A DNA stretch of 64,000 nt from Bacillus sp. FJAT-27445 (GTDB lineage: Bacteria > Bacillota > Bacilli > Bacillales > Cytobacillaceae): assembly GCF_001510665.1 (NCBI RefSeq), contig NZ_LMTI01000004.1, positions 434,001-498,000 on the forward strand. The letters run 5' to 3'. Within the stretch, counting starts at the first letter, position 1. Each line of letters opens with the position of its first letter. The translations under genes were made by a program, and so were the position numbers. This document shows, piece by piece, positions 55,845 to 64,000 of this stretch. The notes beneath the pieces were generated by a model that saw nothing but the letters and a program-made list of their open reading frames with translations, had not been told where the DNA came from and did no database searches.

Positions 55845-57665
55845 TTAATTTTTAGTGTATGAATTTTCGAGCTCGTCAATCAGTGAACCGACATATGCGA
55901 CAGCATCCTTGATTGGCTGTGGAGTAGACATATCGACTCCCGCATGCTTCATTAGCTCAAGAGGTTTCATTGTACCGCCTGCGCGAAGGACTTCGAGCCA
56001 GCGGTCAACCGCAGGCTGTCCTTCTTCCTTAATCAGCTTTGCTACAGCAGTTGAAGCTGTCAGGCCTGCCGAGTACGTATATGGATACAATCCCATATAG
56101 TAATGCGGTTGGCGCATCCAAGTCAGGCTGGCGCCTTCATCAAGTACTACGCTGTCTCCCCAGAATTCCGAGAGGACATCTCCCTTGATTTCGGTCAGTT
56201 TCTTTGCAGTCAGAGCTCCGCCTTTTTCGGCGAACGCATATACTCTGCGCTGAAATTCTCCTTCAAGCAGATGCGTCACAAAGTTATGGTAATAGGTTCC
56301 CAGCAATTGCAGGATGACCCAGCGGCGCATCCGCGTATCCTCGGTTTTGTCCATCAGGTGCTGAGCAAGCAGCATCTCGTTCATCGTTGATGGCGCTTCG
56401 ACGAAATACATAGACGGGCGCGTATTAATGATGCGCTGCTCTTTGTTGGCAAGGTAGAAATGCCCGGCATGCCCAAATTCATGGGCAAGTGTGAACGCTC
56501 CGCGCATATTATTCTGCCAAGTGATGAGAATATAAGGATGTGCTCCATAAGGGCTTGAGCAGAAAGCCCCGGTCGACTTTCCGACGTTGTCAGCGAGATC
56601 GACCCATCTTTCTTCAAAGCCGCGCTTAATAATTTCGCTGTATTCAGGTCCCATAACCTTCAGGGATTCCATAATGACCTCGCTTGCCTCTTCGTAGGTA
56701 GTTTCCGGGTTGAAGTCGGGGTCAAAAGGAGCCTTCAAGTCGCAAAACCTTAGTTCGTCCAGGCCAAGGACCTTTTTCTTTAATTCGGCAAATTTTCGCA
56801 TATGAGGTGCCAGTTCATTAAAGATAATATCAAGCTGGTTGTTGTACATTTCAGTTGTTACTTTTTGAGGTTCAAGGAGCATGTGTGTTACGGACTCATA
56901 GTTGCGTAGCTTTGCAAGGGCTACCTGCTTCTTCACTTCCGTTGAATATGTACCCGCAATTGTATTCCTGTATTGCTTTAATGTTTTAATAAAAGAATCA
57001 TAGGCCTTCCTGCGAAGGTCGGTATCGGCGGAAAACTCATACAAGTTTTCAAATAAAGCAAATGAAACAGGCAATTCATTCCCGTCTCCATCCTGGATAG
57101 GCGAGAACTCCATATCTGCAAGCTTGGTCAGGTTGTAAATGGTATAAGGAGCGGAATGCACCTCGCCAAGGGCGGCCAGCGTTTCCTCGGTTTCCGGTGA
57201 AAGCCTGTGTTTTTTTGTCTCCAGGAGATCAAACAGGTTTTTCCGGAAAGGCTCCAGGCCGGATTCCTCGCTTATGTATGAATCGATTGTACCTTCAGGA
57301 AGGGAAAGGATTTCGGATTCGATAAACGATAATGCGGCATTTACCTCAGTCCTCACCCGGGCGGCCCGAGCTGAATTTGCCTGATTGATAGGATCAGTGC
57401 CGTCCGCTGATTGGTTCAGGCTTGCATAGGTCATTACTTTAATAAGCTTCATAGCCAGGCGCTCCTGCGCGAGCAGGCATTCCAGCAGGACAGATGCCCC
57501 ATTCACAAGCTTTCCTCTGTATTGCTCAAAAACTTGGAGATCTTCCTGAACACTTTCAAGCTCAGCCTCCCAAGCGTCTTTGCTTGCGAAAAGGCTGGAC
57601 AGGTCCCAAGTTTGTTCTTCTGGAACTTCAGAACGGGTAAGGCGTTTTACCATTGTCTTAGTCAT
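55845..57665 (-). CDS. pepF: Oligoendopeptidase F
   Basis: A 606-residue M3-family zinc peptidase. The metal motif is HEFGHAGH near residue 390 with the second ligand region FVEAPSTMNEMLL. It cleaves short peptides in the cytoplasm. The start was set at ATG 57665, preceded by GGAGGG eight bases upstream; the earlier in-frame ATG at 57680 overlaps that site. Divergent from a MerR-type regulator but probably independent. Confidence 0.93.
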   Translation of the reverse strand: MTKTMVKRLTRSEVPEEQTWDLSSLFASKDAWEAELESVQEDLQVFEQYRGKLVNGASVLLECLLAQERLAMKLIKVMTYASLNQSADGTDPINQANSARAARVRTEVNAALSFIESEILSLPEGTIDSYISEESGLEPFRKNLFDLLETKKHRLSPETEETLAALGEVHSAPYTIYNLTKLADMEFSPIQDGDGNELPVSFALFENLYEFSADTDLRRKAYDSFIKTLKQYRNTIAGTYSTEVKKQVALAKLRNYESVTHMLLEPQKVTTEMYNNQLDIIFNELAPHMRKFAELKKKVLGLDELRFCDLKAPFDPDFNPETTYEEASEVIMESLKVMGPEYSEIIKRGFEERWVDLADNVGKSTGAFCSSPYGAHPYILITWQNNMRGAFTLAHEFGHAGHFYLANKEQRIINTRPSMYFVEAPSTMNEMLLAQHLMDKTEDTRMRRWVILQLLGTYYHNFVTHLLEGEFQRRVYAFAEKGGALTAKKLTEIKGDVLSEFWGDSVVLDEGASLTWMRQPHYYMGLYPYTYSAGLTASTAVAKLIKEEGQPAVDRWLEVLRAGGTMKPLELMKHAGVDMSTPQPIKDAVAYVGSLIDELENSYTKN

Positions 57666-57878
57666 TGTATATCCCTCCATTTATCTAGCTCATTAGGACA
57701 GTAAGCCCTTAAGGTTCAACTATCCATTCACGTTCATTCAACCATAAGTGAACCCCTGCTGAGCAAAGGTCACTTATTTCGTGCCTCTAAGTAATATCTT
57801 ATAATATGTGAAATTTCTGTCAACTACTATTTTCCTTTTACAAAAACAAAATTGGGCAATTATTTTAGAATTATTGTG

Positions 57879-57909
57879 TTGACCTTTACGCAGCGTAAAG
57901 GTGTAAAGT
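57879..57909 (+). promoter_or_regulatory. MerR-type promoter-operator
   Basis: TTGACC (57879-57884) and TAAAGT (57904-57909) are separated by 19 bases, the long spacer of MerR-controlled promoters. The spacer holds the palindrome CCTTTACG-CAG-CGTAAAGG. The next gene encodes a MerR regulator, so autoactivation is expected. Confidence 0.85.
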
Positions 57910-57929
57910 GAAAGCATGGAGGTGGCGGA

Positions 57930-58694
57930 ATGGAATATACGGTCCACAAACTAGCGGGAATGGCAGGCGTAAGTTCCAGGACATTAAGGTATTATGATGA
58001 AATCGGGATCCTTAAGCCGGCAAGGATCAATTCATCCGGATACCGGATATATGGAGAGACGGAAGTGAATAAGCTGCAGCAAATCCTTTTTTACCGGGAG
58101 CTGGGCATTTCCCTCGACTCCATCAGCGAAATTGTAAATTCGCCTGCCTTTGATGGCAAGGCCGCCCTCCGCGACCACCGAGAAAAGCTGCTTGAAAAAA
58201 GGCGGCAGTTGGACACGTTGATCGCCAATGTCGAGAAAACAATTAGCATGGCAGAAGGAGGCGCTATTATGAGCGACAAAGAAAAGTTCGAAGGATTTAA
58301 ACAAAAAATGATTGATGAAAATGAGAAAAAGTATGGCACTGAAATCAGGCAGAAATACGGAGAAGAAGCGGTTGAACAATCGTATGCGAAGGTCAGGGGA
58401 ATGACAGAGGAACAGCACCGCGAGGCAGAGAGGCTTGCTGAAGAAATCCGCCATGCCCTGGCTGATGCGTTTGCCGGTGGAGATCCGGCAGGCGAGCTTG
58501 CGCAAAAAGCGGCCGAACTGCATAAAAAATGGCTGATGCACTATTGGGGAAGCTATAGCAAGGAAGCCCATGCCGGCCTTGCCCAAATGTATGTAGACGA
58601 TGAACGCTTCAGAAAATATTATGACAAGGACCAACCTGGTACAGCTGAATTTCTCCGGGATGCAATCCATATTTTTACCGGAATGAAAAAGTGA
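57930..58694 (+). CDS. MerR/TipA-type transcriptional activator with TipAS domain
   Basis: A 254-residue regulator. Residues 1-70 are the MerR DNA-binding domain (VHKLAGMAGVSSRTLRYYDEIGILKP), then a coiled-coil, and from about 115 a TipAS ligand-binding domain ending AEFLRDAIHIFTG. It resembles B. subtilis Mta and Streptomyces TipAL, which bind thiopeptides or other drugs and activate efflux. Its own promoter carries the matching operator. A DMT-type transporter gene follows beyond the hairpin array, but is probably not the target. GGAGGTGGCGG precedes ATG 57930. Confidence 0.9.
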   Translation: MEYTVHKLAGMAGVSSRTLRYYDEIGILKPARINSSGYRIYGETEVNKLQQILFYRELGISLDSISEIVNSPAFDGKAALRDHREKLLEKRRQLDTLIANVEKTISMAEGGAIMSDKEKFEGFKQKMIDENEKKYGTEIRQKYGEEAVEQSYAKVRGMTEEQHREAERLAEEIRHALADAFAGGDPAGELAQKAAELHKKWLMHYWGSYSKEAHAGLAQMYVDDERFRKYYDKDQPGTAEFLRDAIHIFTGMKK

Positions 58695-58765
58695 TTTGCG
58701 GGCTGATGCTTTTTGAATAGTCATTACTTAGGCTTACCGAAAGGACGCTTGGCGAGTATTGTTAT

Positions 58766-59075
58766 GCTGAATGGTCTTGATGCCCCCTCTAAAGACCGTT
58801 TGGCATAAGTTTATCTATTGAAACGGTCTTGACGGCCCTTCTCAAGACCGTTTGGTATAAGTATTTCAGTTGAAACGGTCTTGACGCCCCTTCTCAAGAC
58901 CGTTTTGGATAAGTTTTTCCGTTGAAACGGTCTTGACGCCCTCTCTCAAGACCGTTTTGGATAAGTTTTTCCGTTGAAACGGTCTTGACGCCCCCTCTCA
59001 AGACCGTTTTGGATAAGTTTTTCCGTTGAAACGGTCTTGATGCCCCCTCTCAAGACCGTTTGTTTTTTAAAAAAA
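58766..59075 (+). repeat. Tandem array of six 52-bp hairpin units
   Basis: Six copies of a 52-base unit begin at 58766, 58818, 58870, 58922, 58974 and 59026. Each contains the inverted repeat AACGGTCTTGA / TCAAGACCGTT around a C-rich loop (CGCCCCCTC type) and a linker such as TTGGATAAGTTTTTCCG. The first and last copies diverge most, and the last ends in TTTGTTTTTTAAA like an intrinsic terminator. Copies 3 to 5 are nearly identical. Function is unknown; see the findings. Confidence 0.9.
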
Positions 59076-59145
59076 GAAATTCCTTGAAAATTTGGAAAGG
59101 GTGGGAGAACATGAATCTATAGAAGATAAAGGGGGAAAGCAACAG

Positions 59146-60057
59146 GTGAAAGCGGAACAATTGGCTGCGCCGTACGTCCGGGGGAAGGGAATCGCTCTTG
59201 TGCTTGTCGGTGCAACTCTATGGGGTATATCGGGAACCGTTGCCCAATATTTATTTCAGAGACAGGGCTTCAGTCCAGCATGGCTTGTTGATATCAGGCT
59301 TCTTCTGGCTGGTTCGATTTTGCTTGCCATTGGCGGTGCAAGGAATCCAGCCAAAATATTAAGTATCTGGAAAAGCAAGCGCGATGCACTATCTCTCCTA
59401 TTATTCAGCCTATTGGGAATGCTGGCAGTTCAGTATACTTATTTTGCAGCGATTGACCATTCAAATGCGGCAGCTGCAACTGTCCTTCAATATCTGGCGC
59501 CAACGATGATAGCGGCATATTTGGCAATCAGGGGGAAAAAGCTTCCGACTGGAAGGGAGATTTCGGCGGTTATACTCGCGCTCGCGGGAACACTTCTCCT
59601 TGTGACTAAGGGAAATATCGGGACCTTGTCGATTTCCGGCCTGGCCGTCTTTTGGGGAATCGCATCCGCGGCCGCGCTTGCCTTCTACACGCTTCAACCT
59701 AGAGAACTTCTTGCGAAATGGGGTTCCATAACCATTACAGGATGGGGGATGGTCACAGGTGGATTATTTTTTAGTTTCATTAACCCGCCCTGGATGTTTG
59801 AAGGATCTGTTTCGTTCCAATCCTTGCTGGCGGTCCTGTTTGTAGTCATATTCGGGACACTGATTGCTTTTTATTGCTATTTGGAAAGCCTGAAATACAT
59901 AACCGCTTCCGAGACAAGCCTGCTCGCTTCCGTAGAGCCTCTTTCAGCTGCATTTGTTTCGGTCATTTGGCTGAGTGTCCCGTTTGGCCTGGAAGAATGG
60001 CTCGGCACCTTTTGCATTATCAGCACGATTGTTATTTTAGCAAAGAGGCGTGGTTAA
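59146..60057 (+). CDS. EamA/DMT-family transporter
   Basis: A 303-residue protein with ten membrane segments in two EamA halves (GIALVLVGATLWGISGTVAQYLF; GLAVFWGIASAAALAFYTLQ). The family exports amino acids or other metabolites. The start is GTG 59146, with AAGGGGG ten bases upstream; TTG 59092 also keeps the frame open but lacks a fitting site. The gene lies directly after the tandem hairpin array, whose last unit looks like a terminator, so it needs its own promoter. Confidence 0.85.
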   Translation: MKAEQLAAPYVRGKGIALVLVGATLWGISGTVAQYLFQRQGFSPAWLVDIRLLLAGSILLAIGGARNPAKILSIWKSKRDALSLLLFSLLGMLAVQYTYFAAIDHSNAAAATVLQYLAPTMIAAYLAIRGKKLPTGREISAVILALAGTLLLVTKGNIGTLSISGLAVFWGIASAAALAFYTLQPRELLAKWGSITITGWGMVTGGLFFSFINPPWMFEGSVSFQSLLAVLFVVIFGTLIAFYCYLESLKYITASETSLLASVEPLSAAFVSVIWLSVPFGLEEWLGTFCIISTIVILAKRRG

Positions 60058-60099
60058 CTAACGATCAATAAATCCGTTTTAAGTCGTTTTAAGTCTTTT

Positions 60100-60137
60100 A
60101 ATAAAATAAAACCGGGCGGCACAATCATGCCGCCCGT
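60100..60137 (-). terminator. Terminator of the YhcN/YlaJ lipoprotein gene
   Basis: Stem ACCGGGCGGCA / TGCCGCCCGTT; on the minus strand it is followed by TTTTATTTTATT. Confidence 0.82.
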
Positions 60138-60143
60138 TCCATG

Positions 60144-61010
60144 CTATCTTCCGAAAACTCCGCGCATTGTTCCTGTAAAGTCGTTAAACAGGCCGCTGCG
60201 GTTCCTGCCATCATTAATATTATTGGCATAGCCGTTCATTGTGTCGTAAAAATCAGGGTTGAAGGAAATGTAGACTTTGTGGATGCTCTTGTCAGCCTTC
60301 CGGACCTGGTCTGCTATTTTCTGTTCAAACTTTGTGTTGACGCTAGTGTAGTTTGGATCGCTTATGACATCGCGGTTGTTGTCGTTCCCATAGCCGGTGA
60401 TTGTACCACGGTTGTTGTTGTTGTTGTTGTTTAGGTAGTTACCGTTGTTATTGCCAAGTCCTCCCGCCATTCCGTCTCCGGCTCCGTATCCGCCTGTTTC
60501 ACCGGTGCCATATCCGTAATCACGGAATCCGCTTCCCGCACCGTTGCCAGCTCCGTATATCCCGGTATTTCCGTTCATACCGCCGTTACCAGTGTTATAT
60601 GTCCTGCCATCCCGGTTTTTGTTTCCTGCATCGCCTTTTCCATTGATGATGCCGTCATTGCCATGCTGATCAATCCGGCCGTTATCAAGCATATTTCCAT
60701 TGTTGCCGTCATTGCGATTTCCATTATTAAACGTTCCAGCGCCATTTCGTCCATTATTATCATTCATCCGTACTGCGACATAGGCATTGTTGTTGGAAAC
60801 GATAACATGGGCCCTGTCGACTTCCTTAAGTCGTTCAACTGCCCGTGCAGCGCGGTCGGATACCCGAAGCTGCTGGTTGTCGCCAACATTATTAATCCTT
60901 GCCCTGTTTGTCTGTACCTTGTTCTTTCCGTTATCGTTATTGTTAGCGCCGCATCCAGCCAAGCCAATTAGCAATAAAGCTGAAAGCAATACTTTGGACC
61001 CCTTTTTCAC
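60144..61010 (-). CDS. YhcN/YlaJ-family sporulation lipoprotein with Asn/Gly-rich insert
   Basis: A 288-residue lipoprotein. A signal peptide with lipobox LAGC (LLLIGLAGCGAN) is followed by the YhcN/YlaJ domain (about residues 40-85, LRVSDRAARAVERLKEVDRAHVIV), then a low-complexity segment of about 130 residues rich in Asn and Gly with tandem-like NGNGG patterns, and a second conserved part (TKFEQKIADQVRKADKSIHKVYISF). The family localises to the spore or its membrane. The start is GTG 61010 with AAGGAG eight bases upstream; GTG 61019 overlaps that site. The insert length is unusual. Confidence 0.85.
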   Translation of the reverse strand: MKKGSKVLLSALLLIGLAGCGANNNDNGKNKVQTNRARINNVGDNQQLRVSDRAARAVERLKEVDRAHVIVSNNNAYVAVRMNDNNGRNGAGTFNNGNRNDGNNGNMLDNGRIDQHGNDGIINGKGDAGNKNRDGRTYNTGNGGMNGNTGIYGAGNGAGSGFRDYGYGTGETGGYGAGDGMAGGLGNNNGNYLNNNNNNNRGTITGYGNDNNRDVISDPNYTSVNTKFEQKIADQVRKADKSIHKVYISFNPDFYDTMNGYANNINDGRNRSGLFNDFTGTMRGVFGR

Positions 61011-61171
61011 AAACCTCACTCCTTTTATGGTTGTTCGGAATTTAGTTTGTGTGATAGGGGAGTTGCTTATTCACCTAAGCCCTTTGGAAAAATGAAGTAA
61101 ATCTTCCATCAATGGGGTTCTTTTCCCCAATAGCAAGGACCCCATGAATGGAGTCCTTTAATTAATTTGAG

Positions 61172-62884
61172 TTAACCCTTTTGGACCTCTCTCTGGCTTG
61201 CGGCGGCATCCATATTCCGCTTTGATGGCCAGAAGGCCCATTTTCCCAAAAGAACCGTGATGGCCGGAACAAGGAATGGCCGGACAATGAACGTATCAAG
61301 GAGAATGCCAATAGCTGTTATCGTTCCAAAGTGTACAAGAATCTGGATGGGCAAAGTAGTCAGGACCATGAATGTACCGGCTAGGATCAATCCTGCTGAT
61401 GTAATGACAGCGCCCGATTCGGCAACTCCTTCCTTTACCGCCCGCCATAACGGCATTTCTTTGCTTTTCCGCCAAATACCCGAAACCATGAAAATATTGT
61501 AGTCCTCACCGAGAGCGACGATGAATACAAAGGCATAAAGCGGTATGAACCCTTGGATGGCCTCAACGCCAAAGCCGTAATGGAGGACAATCCAGCCAAG
61601 TCCGAGCGCGCTGAAGTAGGAAAGGACAACTGTTCCAATCAAATAAGCAGTAGCTGTTATGGAACGCAGATAGCCGAGAAGGAGAACGGCAATCATCGCA
61701 AGAATAACTGGAATGATAACGTCGCTGTCCCTTACGGTAATTTCTTTGGTGTCGTACTGCTCGGCGGTCATGCCGCCGATCCAAACCTTTTCGGAAGAAT
61801 GTTCAATTCCAGCTTCCTTAAGCGCCTCAACTGCTTTGGCCCTAATGTCGGTAATATGTTCCATGGCTTCGTTTGAATAAGGGTTTTTGGCGAGTTTTAC
61901 CTCATAAAGCTCCATCCCGGAATCCTTTTTTCCTAGCTCAGGACTCGCTACACTTGCGATAAAAGATAAGTTTTCAAGTACTTCCCTGATATCGGTCTGT
62001 TTTCCATCTGTATCGGCAATCACATGAACGGGGGCAAGGTCCCCTGGGCTGAAATGATCGGAAATCAAAGCAAATCCTTCACGTGACGGCATTTCCTTCG
62101 GGAAGGAGGATAGCGTATCGTACGTATATTCTATCCTTGTGGAAAAAAACGCAAAGACCACTAGAAGGAGCGTGGTTGCCATTGCAATCTGCCACGGCCT
62201 TTTCCCGATCATACCGCCGATTTTAAGCCCCAGCCCTTCATTTTTCTGTAAAGGCGAATATACCTTTCCTCCTTTTTCGGCGCGAAGCTTCTTCATCCCG
62301 GGGGTCCTAGGGATAAATGGATAAAAGGAGCTGCGGCCGAGAACGCTAAGAATTGCCGGAACGAGTGTCAGGCTTGCCGCCATCATAATCAGGATTGATA
62401 AACTGAACGGAATTGCGAACCGATGAATCGAGCCGTACTTGGCAAGAAGCAGGGCTAATAAAGAGAAGACGACCGTCAGCCCGCTCATCGCGATGGCTCC
62501 TGACGAGCTGCTGATCGCCAGCCGCATGGCGGCAAATTTATCTTCTTCTTTTTCAAGATAGCTTCTGTAGCTTGAGATGAGGAACAAACAATAGTCTGTT
62601 CCGGCACCGAAAAGAAGCACGGTCATAATCGAAAGCCCCTGGCTATCAAATTCAGCCCAGCCATTTTCCCCGATCCAGCCGAGGAGGGGACTGATGATTC
62701 CATAAGCAATGCCAACGCCTACCAGCGGGACAAGCGCAAGAATGGGGGATCTATAAATAAGAAGCAAAAGAATAAGCACAATGGCCACAGTACCAAAAAG
62801 CAGATTCAAGTCTCCCTGGCCGAAAAGCTTATTGGCATCCAAAGAAATACCTGCCGGCCCTGTTATAGAACTTGCCCGTAAAAC
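61172..62884 (-). pseudogene. MMPL/RND-family transporter, 5' end cut off by an insertion element
   Basis: About 570 residues of an MMPL lipid/drug exporter: ITGPAGISLDANKLF, then membrane segments with LFGAGTDYCLFLIS, a second periplasmic loop, and EDYNIFMVSGIWRKS-type motifs. Intact members begin with a first membrane segment and about 150 residues of extracellular loop before ITGPAG; that part is absent. At about 62880 the sequence changes to hairpin-rich DNA of a mobile element. The GTG at 62887 is fortuitous. Probably inactive unless assembled from the other side. Confidence 0.82.
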
Positions 62885-63249
62885 CACGCGGGCTTGCCCC
62901 GTGGATGTAAGGGCATCTAGGATGGTCTTTTGACCATCCTATTTGAGCGACTTTAGAGGTGTTTCCCTTGCGAACGAATGTTCCTATATGATAAAATAGA
63001 TGTATAAATTTGGATTGAAACTATGGAACTTAGTTGGTAAATATCAATGTATACTACACTTTAAATCATTGTAAGTTTCTAGTCCAGTACCATATAAAAT
63101 TTTTAATTTAAAGAAGCTTTAATCTCATTCTGTTGTTTATGGAACAAGTGATATTTTGTAAGTACAGTTGGCGGGGTAAGTGAAGCAACGGTGAAACGCT
63201 ATACATAGGCGCAAAAGACCAAAACTTTATAGAAAGGAGTATGTTTTAA
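62884..63249 (+). other. Left-end region of the element before tnpB
   Basis: A 366-base stretch without a gene. It holds the two hairpins, a LexA-like box CGAACGAATGTTCC at 62971-62984, a promoter TTGCGA-N18-TAAAAT (62968-62997) that overlaps the box, and a roughly 245-base untranslated leader. AAGGAG lies at 63235 region before the tnpB ATG. Confidence 0.5.
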
Positions 63250-64000
63250 ATGAATACAGCAAAAGAAACAAAGAAAACAAGAAAAAAGAATCCGCCTTCC
63301 GAATTCAAAAAAATGTTACATGTCATTCGCAACATGCATACTCCTCTTCATATTATCGAGGTCGAACTTGATGTTTTGCCTTTGCAGCACTATAGAATGA
63401 AACGAATCGGCGAGCACTTACGAGTCATTCGAAATACAGTGTTGGGTGAACTATACAAAAACTATCTTCAAATGGCTCGAACGAAAAAGTATAACTCGTT
63501 GTTAAAACGATACCGTTCGGTGTCGGCTGAAATAACAAAAAACGCTGATGATGCTAAATTACTAGAATATGAACTCACTCAACTAAAGGAACAGCTTTTT
63601 GAATTGCGGAATTCCTATCAGGTCACATTTGATTTTGCCAGAAATTATGGTGCAGGACTGAGAGAAAAGAAGTTTCATTTGCCGGACGCTGTGACCGTTT
63701 GGTCCGTGTGTGAAATGGCGTGGAAGACGATGGAAAAAATAGTGTTTAGCGACGGAGAAAAACCATATTTTTATAAAAAAGGTGATTTCATTACCTTTCA
63801 AGGCAAACAAGCAGAACGCTGTATTATCTTAAAACACAACAAGAAGACGAATGATTTCTATGTAAGCCACAGTGGCATGAACTTCCCTTTGAAAATAAGG
63901 CAGAACGATTTATTCATTTTAGAAACTCTTTCCCATATTCGAAATTACATGGTGAATTGCGCTGAAATTGAGCAAATAAATGTAGAACGGCACTTGGCAG
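63250..64000 (+). CDS. TnpB-like protein (IS605 OrfB family), partial
   Basis: An open frame from ATG 63250 to the window edge, 250 codons without stop, not ended here. It starts MNTAKETKKTRKKNPPSEFK and has the N-terminal helical pattern VIRNTVLGELYKNYLQMARTKKYNSLLKRY and a later block YKKGDFITFQGKQAERCIIL, which are typical of one Firmicutes TnpB subgroup (KKRGxxxSxxGKxxxxxI). The catalytic RuvC residues would lie further on. TnpB proteins are RNA-guided nucleases that help the transposon persist. The protein is basic, as expected. The family call rests on N-terminal pattern only. Confidence 0.65.
   Translation, partial: MNTAKETKKTRKKNPPSEFKKMLHVIRNMHTPLHIIEVELDVLPLQHYRMKRIGEHLRVIRNTVLGELYKNYLQMARTKKYNSLLKRYRSVSAEITKNADDAKLLEYELTQLKEQLFELRNSYQVTFDFARNYGAGLREKKFHLPDAVTVWSVCEMAWKTMEKIVFSDGEKPYFYKKGDFITFQGKQAERCIILKHNKKTNDFYVSHSGMNFPLKIRQNDLFILETLSHIRNYMVNCAEIEQINVERHLA

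Larger units (their letters stand above)
62880..64000 (+). mobile_element. IS605-family (IS1341-type) element, left part
   Basis: A gene for a TnpB-like protein starts at 63250 and runs off the window, and the sequence from about 62880 breaks an MMPL gene. The left end carries two subterminal hairpins: CCACG-GGG / CCC-CGTGG at 62884-62904 and AGGATGGTC / GACCATCCT at 62919-62940, as expected for IS200/IS605 ends that are recognised as hairpins and lack terminal inverted repeats. The exact junction is uncertain by a few bases and the right end is not seen. Confidence 0.7.

Noticed and set aside
58766-59075. The tandem hairpin array as a second CRISPR array
   Set aside because: The units are self-complementary head-to-tail copies with similar linkers, no unique spacers, and no adjacent cas genes.

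Overview
The window reads as the chromosome of an endospore-forming member of the Bacillaceae (Mesobacillus/Neobacillus/Bacillus-like). It has strong AGGAGG-type ribosome binding sites, TTG and GTG starts, intrinsic terminators after most units, spore genes (yunB, a GerA-type receptor operon, a YhcN/YlaJ lipoprotein) and gene sets known from Bacillus, such as yrkE-J-like sulfur genes and SigL-controlled catabolism. No rRNA or tRNA genes were seen. Species assignment is inference.

Layout. 1-3.4 kb: a FUSC-type membrane protein and a CarD-like regulator. 3.4-10.2 kb: a short-chain fatty acid / ketone-body catabolic cluster (atoD, atoA, thiolase, GntP-type permease, 3-hydroxybutyrate dehydrogenase, PAS-AAA-HTH activator). 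It has two clear sigma-54 promoters, a CcpA (cre) site and two phased palindromes that may be activator sites. 10.2-12.1 kb: a secreted phosphodiesterase. 12.3-22.8 kb: a complete type I-C CRISPR-Cas locus (cas3, cas5, cas8c with a likely internal cas11c start, cas7, cas4, cas1, cas2) and an array of 34 repeats and 33 spacers. 23-28.3 kb: yunB, a DUF1259 protein, a ring-cleaving dioxygenase, a frameshifted DJ-1/PfpI gene, a small D,D-carboxypeptidase and proline dehydrogenase. 28.4-32.1 kb: a leftward GerA-C-B germinant receptor operon. 32.3-34.9 kb: a divergent TetR / MFS-efflux pair around a palindromic operator. 35-39.9 kb: a persulfide/sulfur-handling cluster (rhodanese-like protein, CstR-type repressor, TusA, DsrE, two rhodaneses, TusA-rhodanese, rhodanese-metallo-beta-lactamase, TSUP exporter) with five CstR/CsoR-like operators. 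39.9-42.8 kb: a PucR regulator and an orphan AllH-like protein. 43-50.7 kb: an ankyrin-TPR protein, GH13 glucosidase, O6-methylguanine methyltransferase, a toastrack-type protein, an SDR dehydrogenase and an LTA-synthase-like sulfatase. 50.8-57.7 kb: a large secreted M36 metalloprotease, a PAS histidine kinase and oligoendopeptidase F. 57.9-61 kb: a TipA-type MerR regulator, a tandem array of six 52-bp hairpin units, an EamA transporter and a YhcN/YlaJ lipoprotein. 61.2 kb to the end: an MMPL transporter whose 5' part is cut off by a probable IS605-family (TnpB) element that runs off the window.

The parts most worth a second look are the sulfur cluster with its repeated operators and a Cys-less rhodanese with a CGC tail, the tandem hairpin array, the LexA-like box in the IS left end, and the palindromes of the sigma-54 cluster. 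The CRISPR-Cas locus is a normal type I-C system. I did not find a clearly undescribed defence system.
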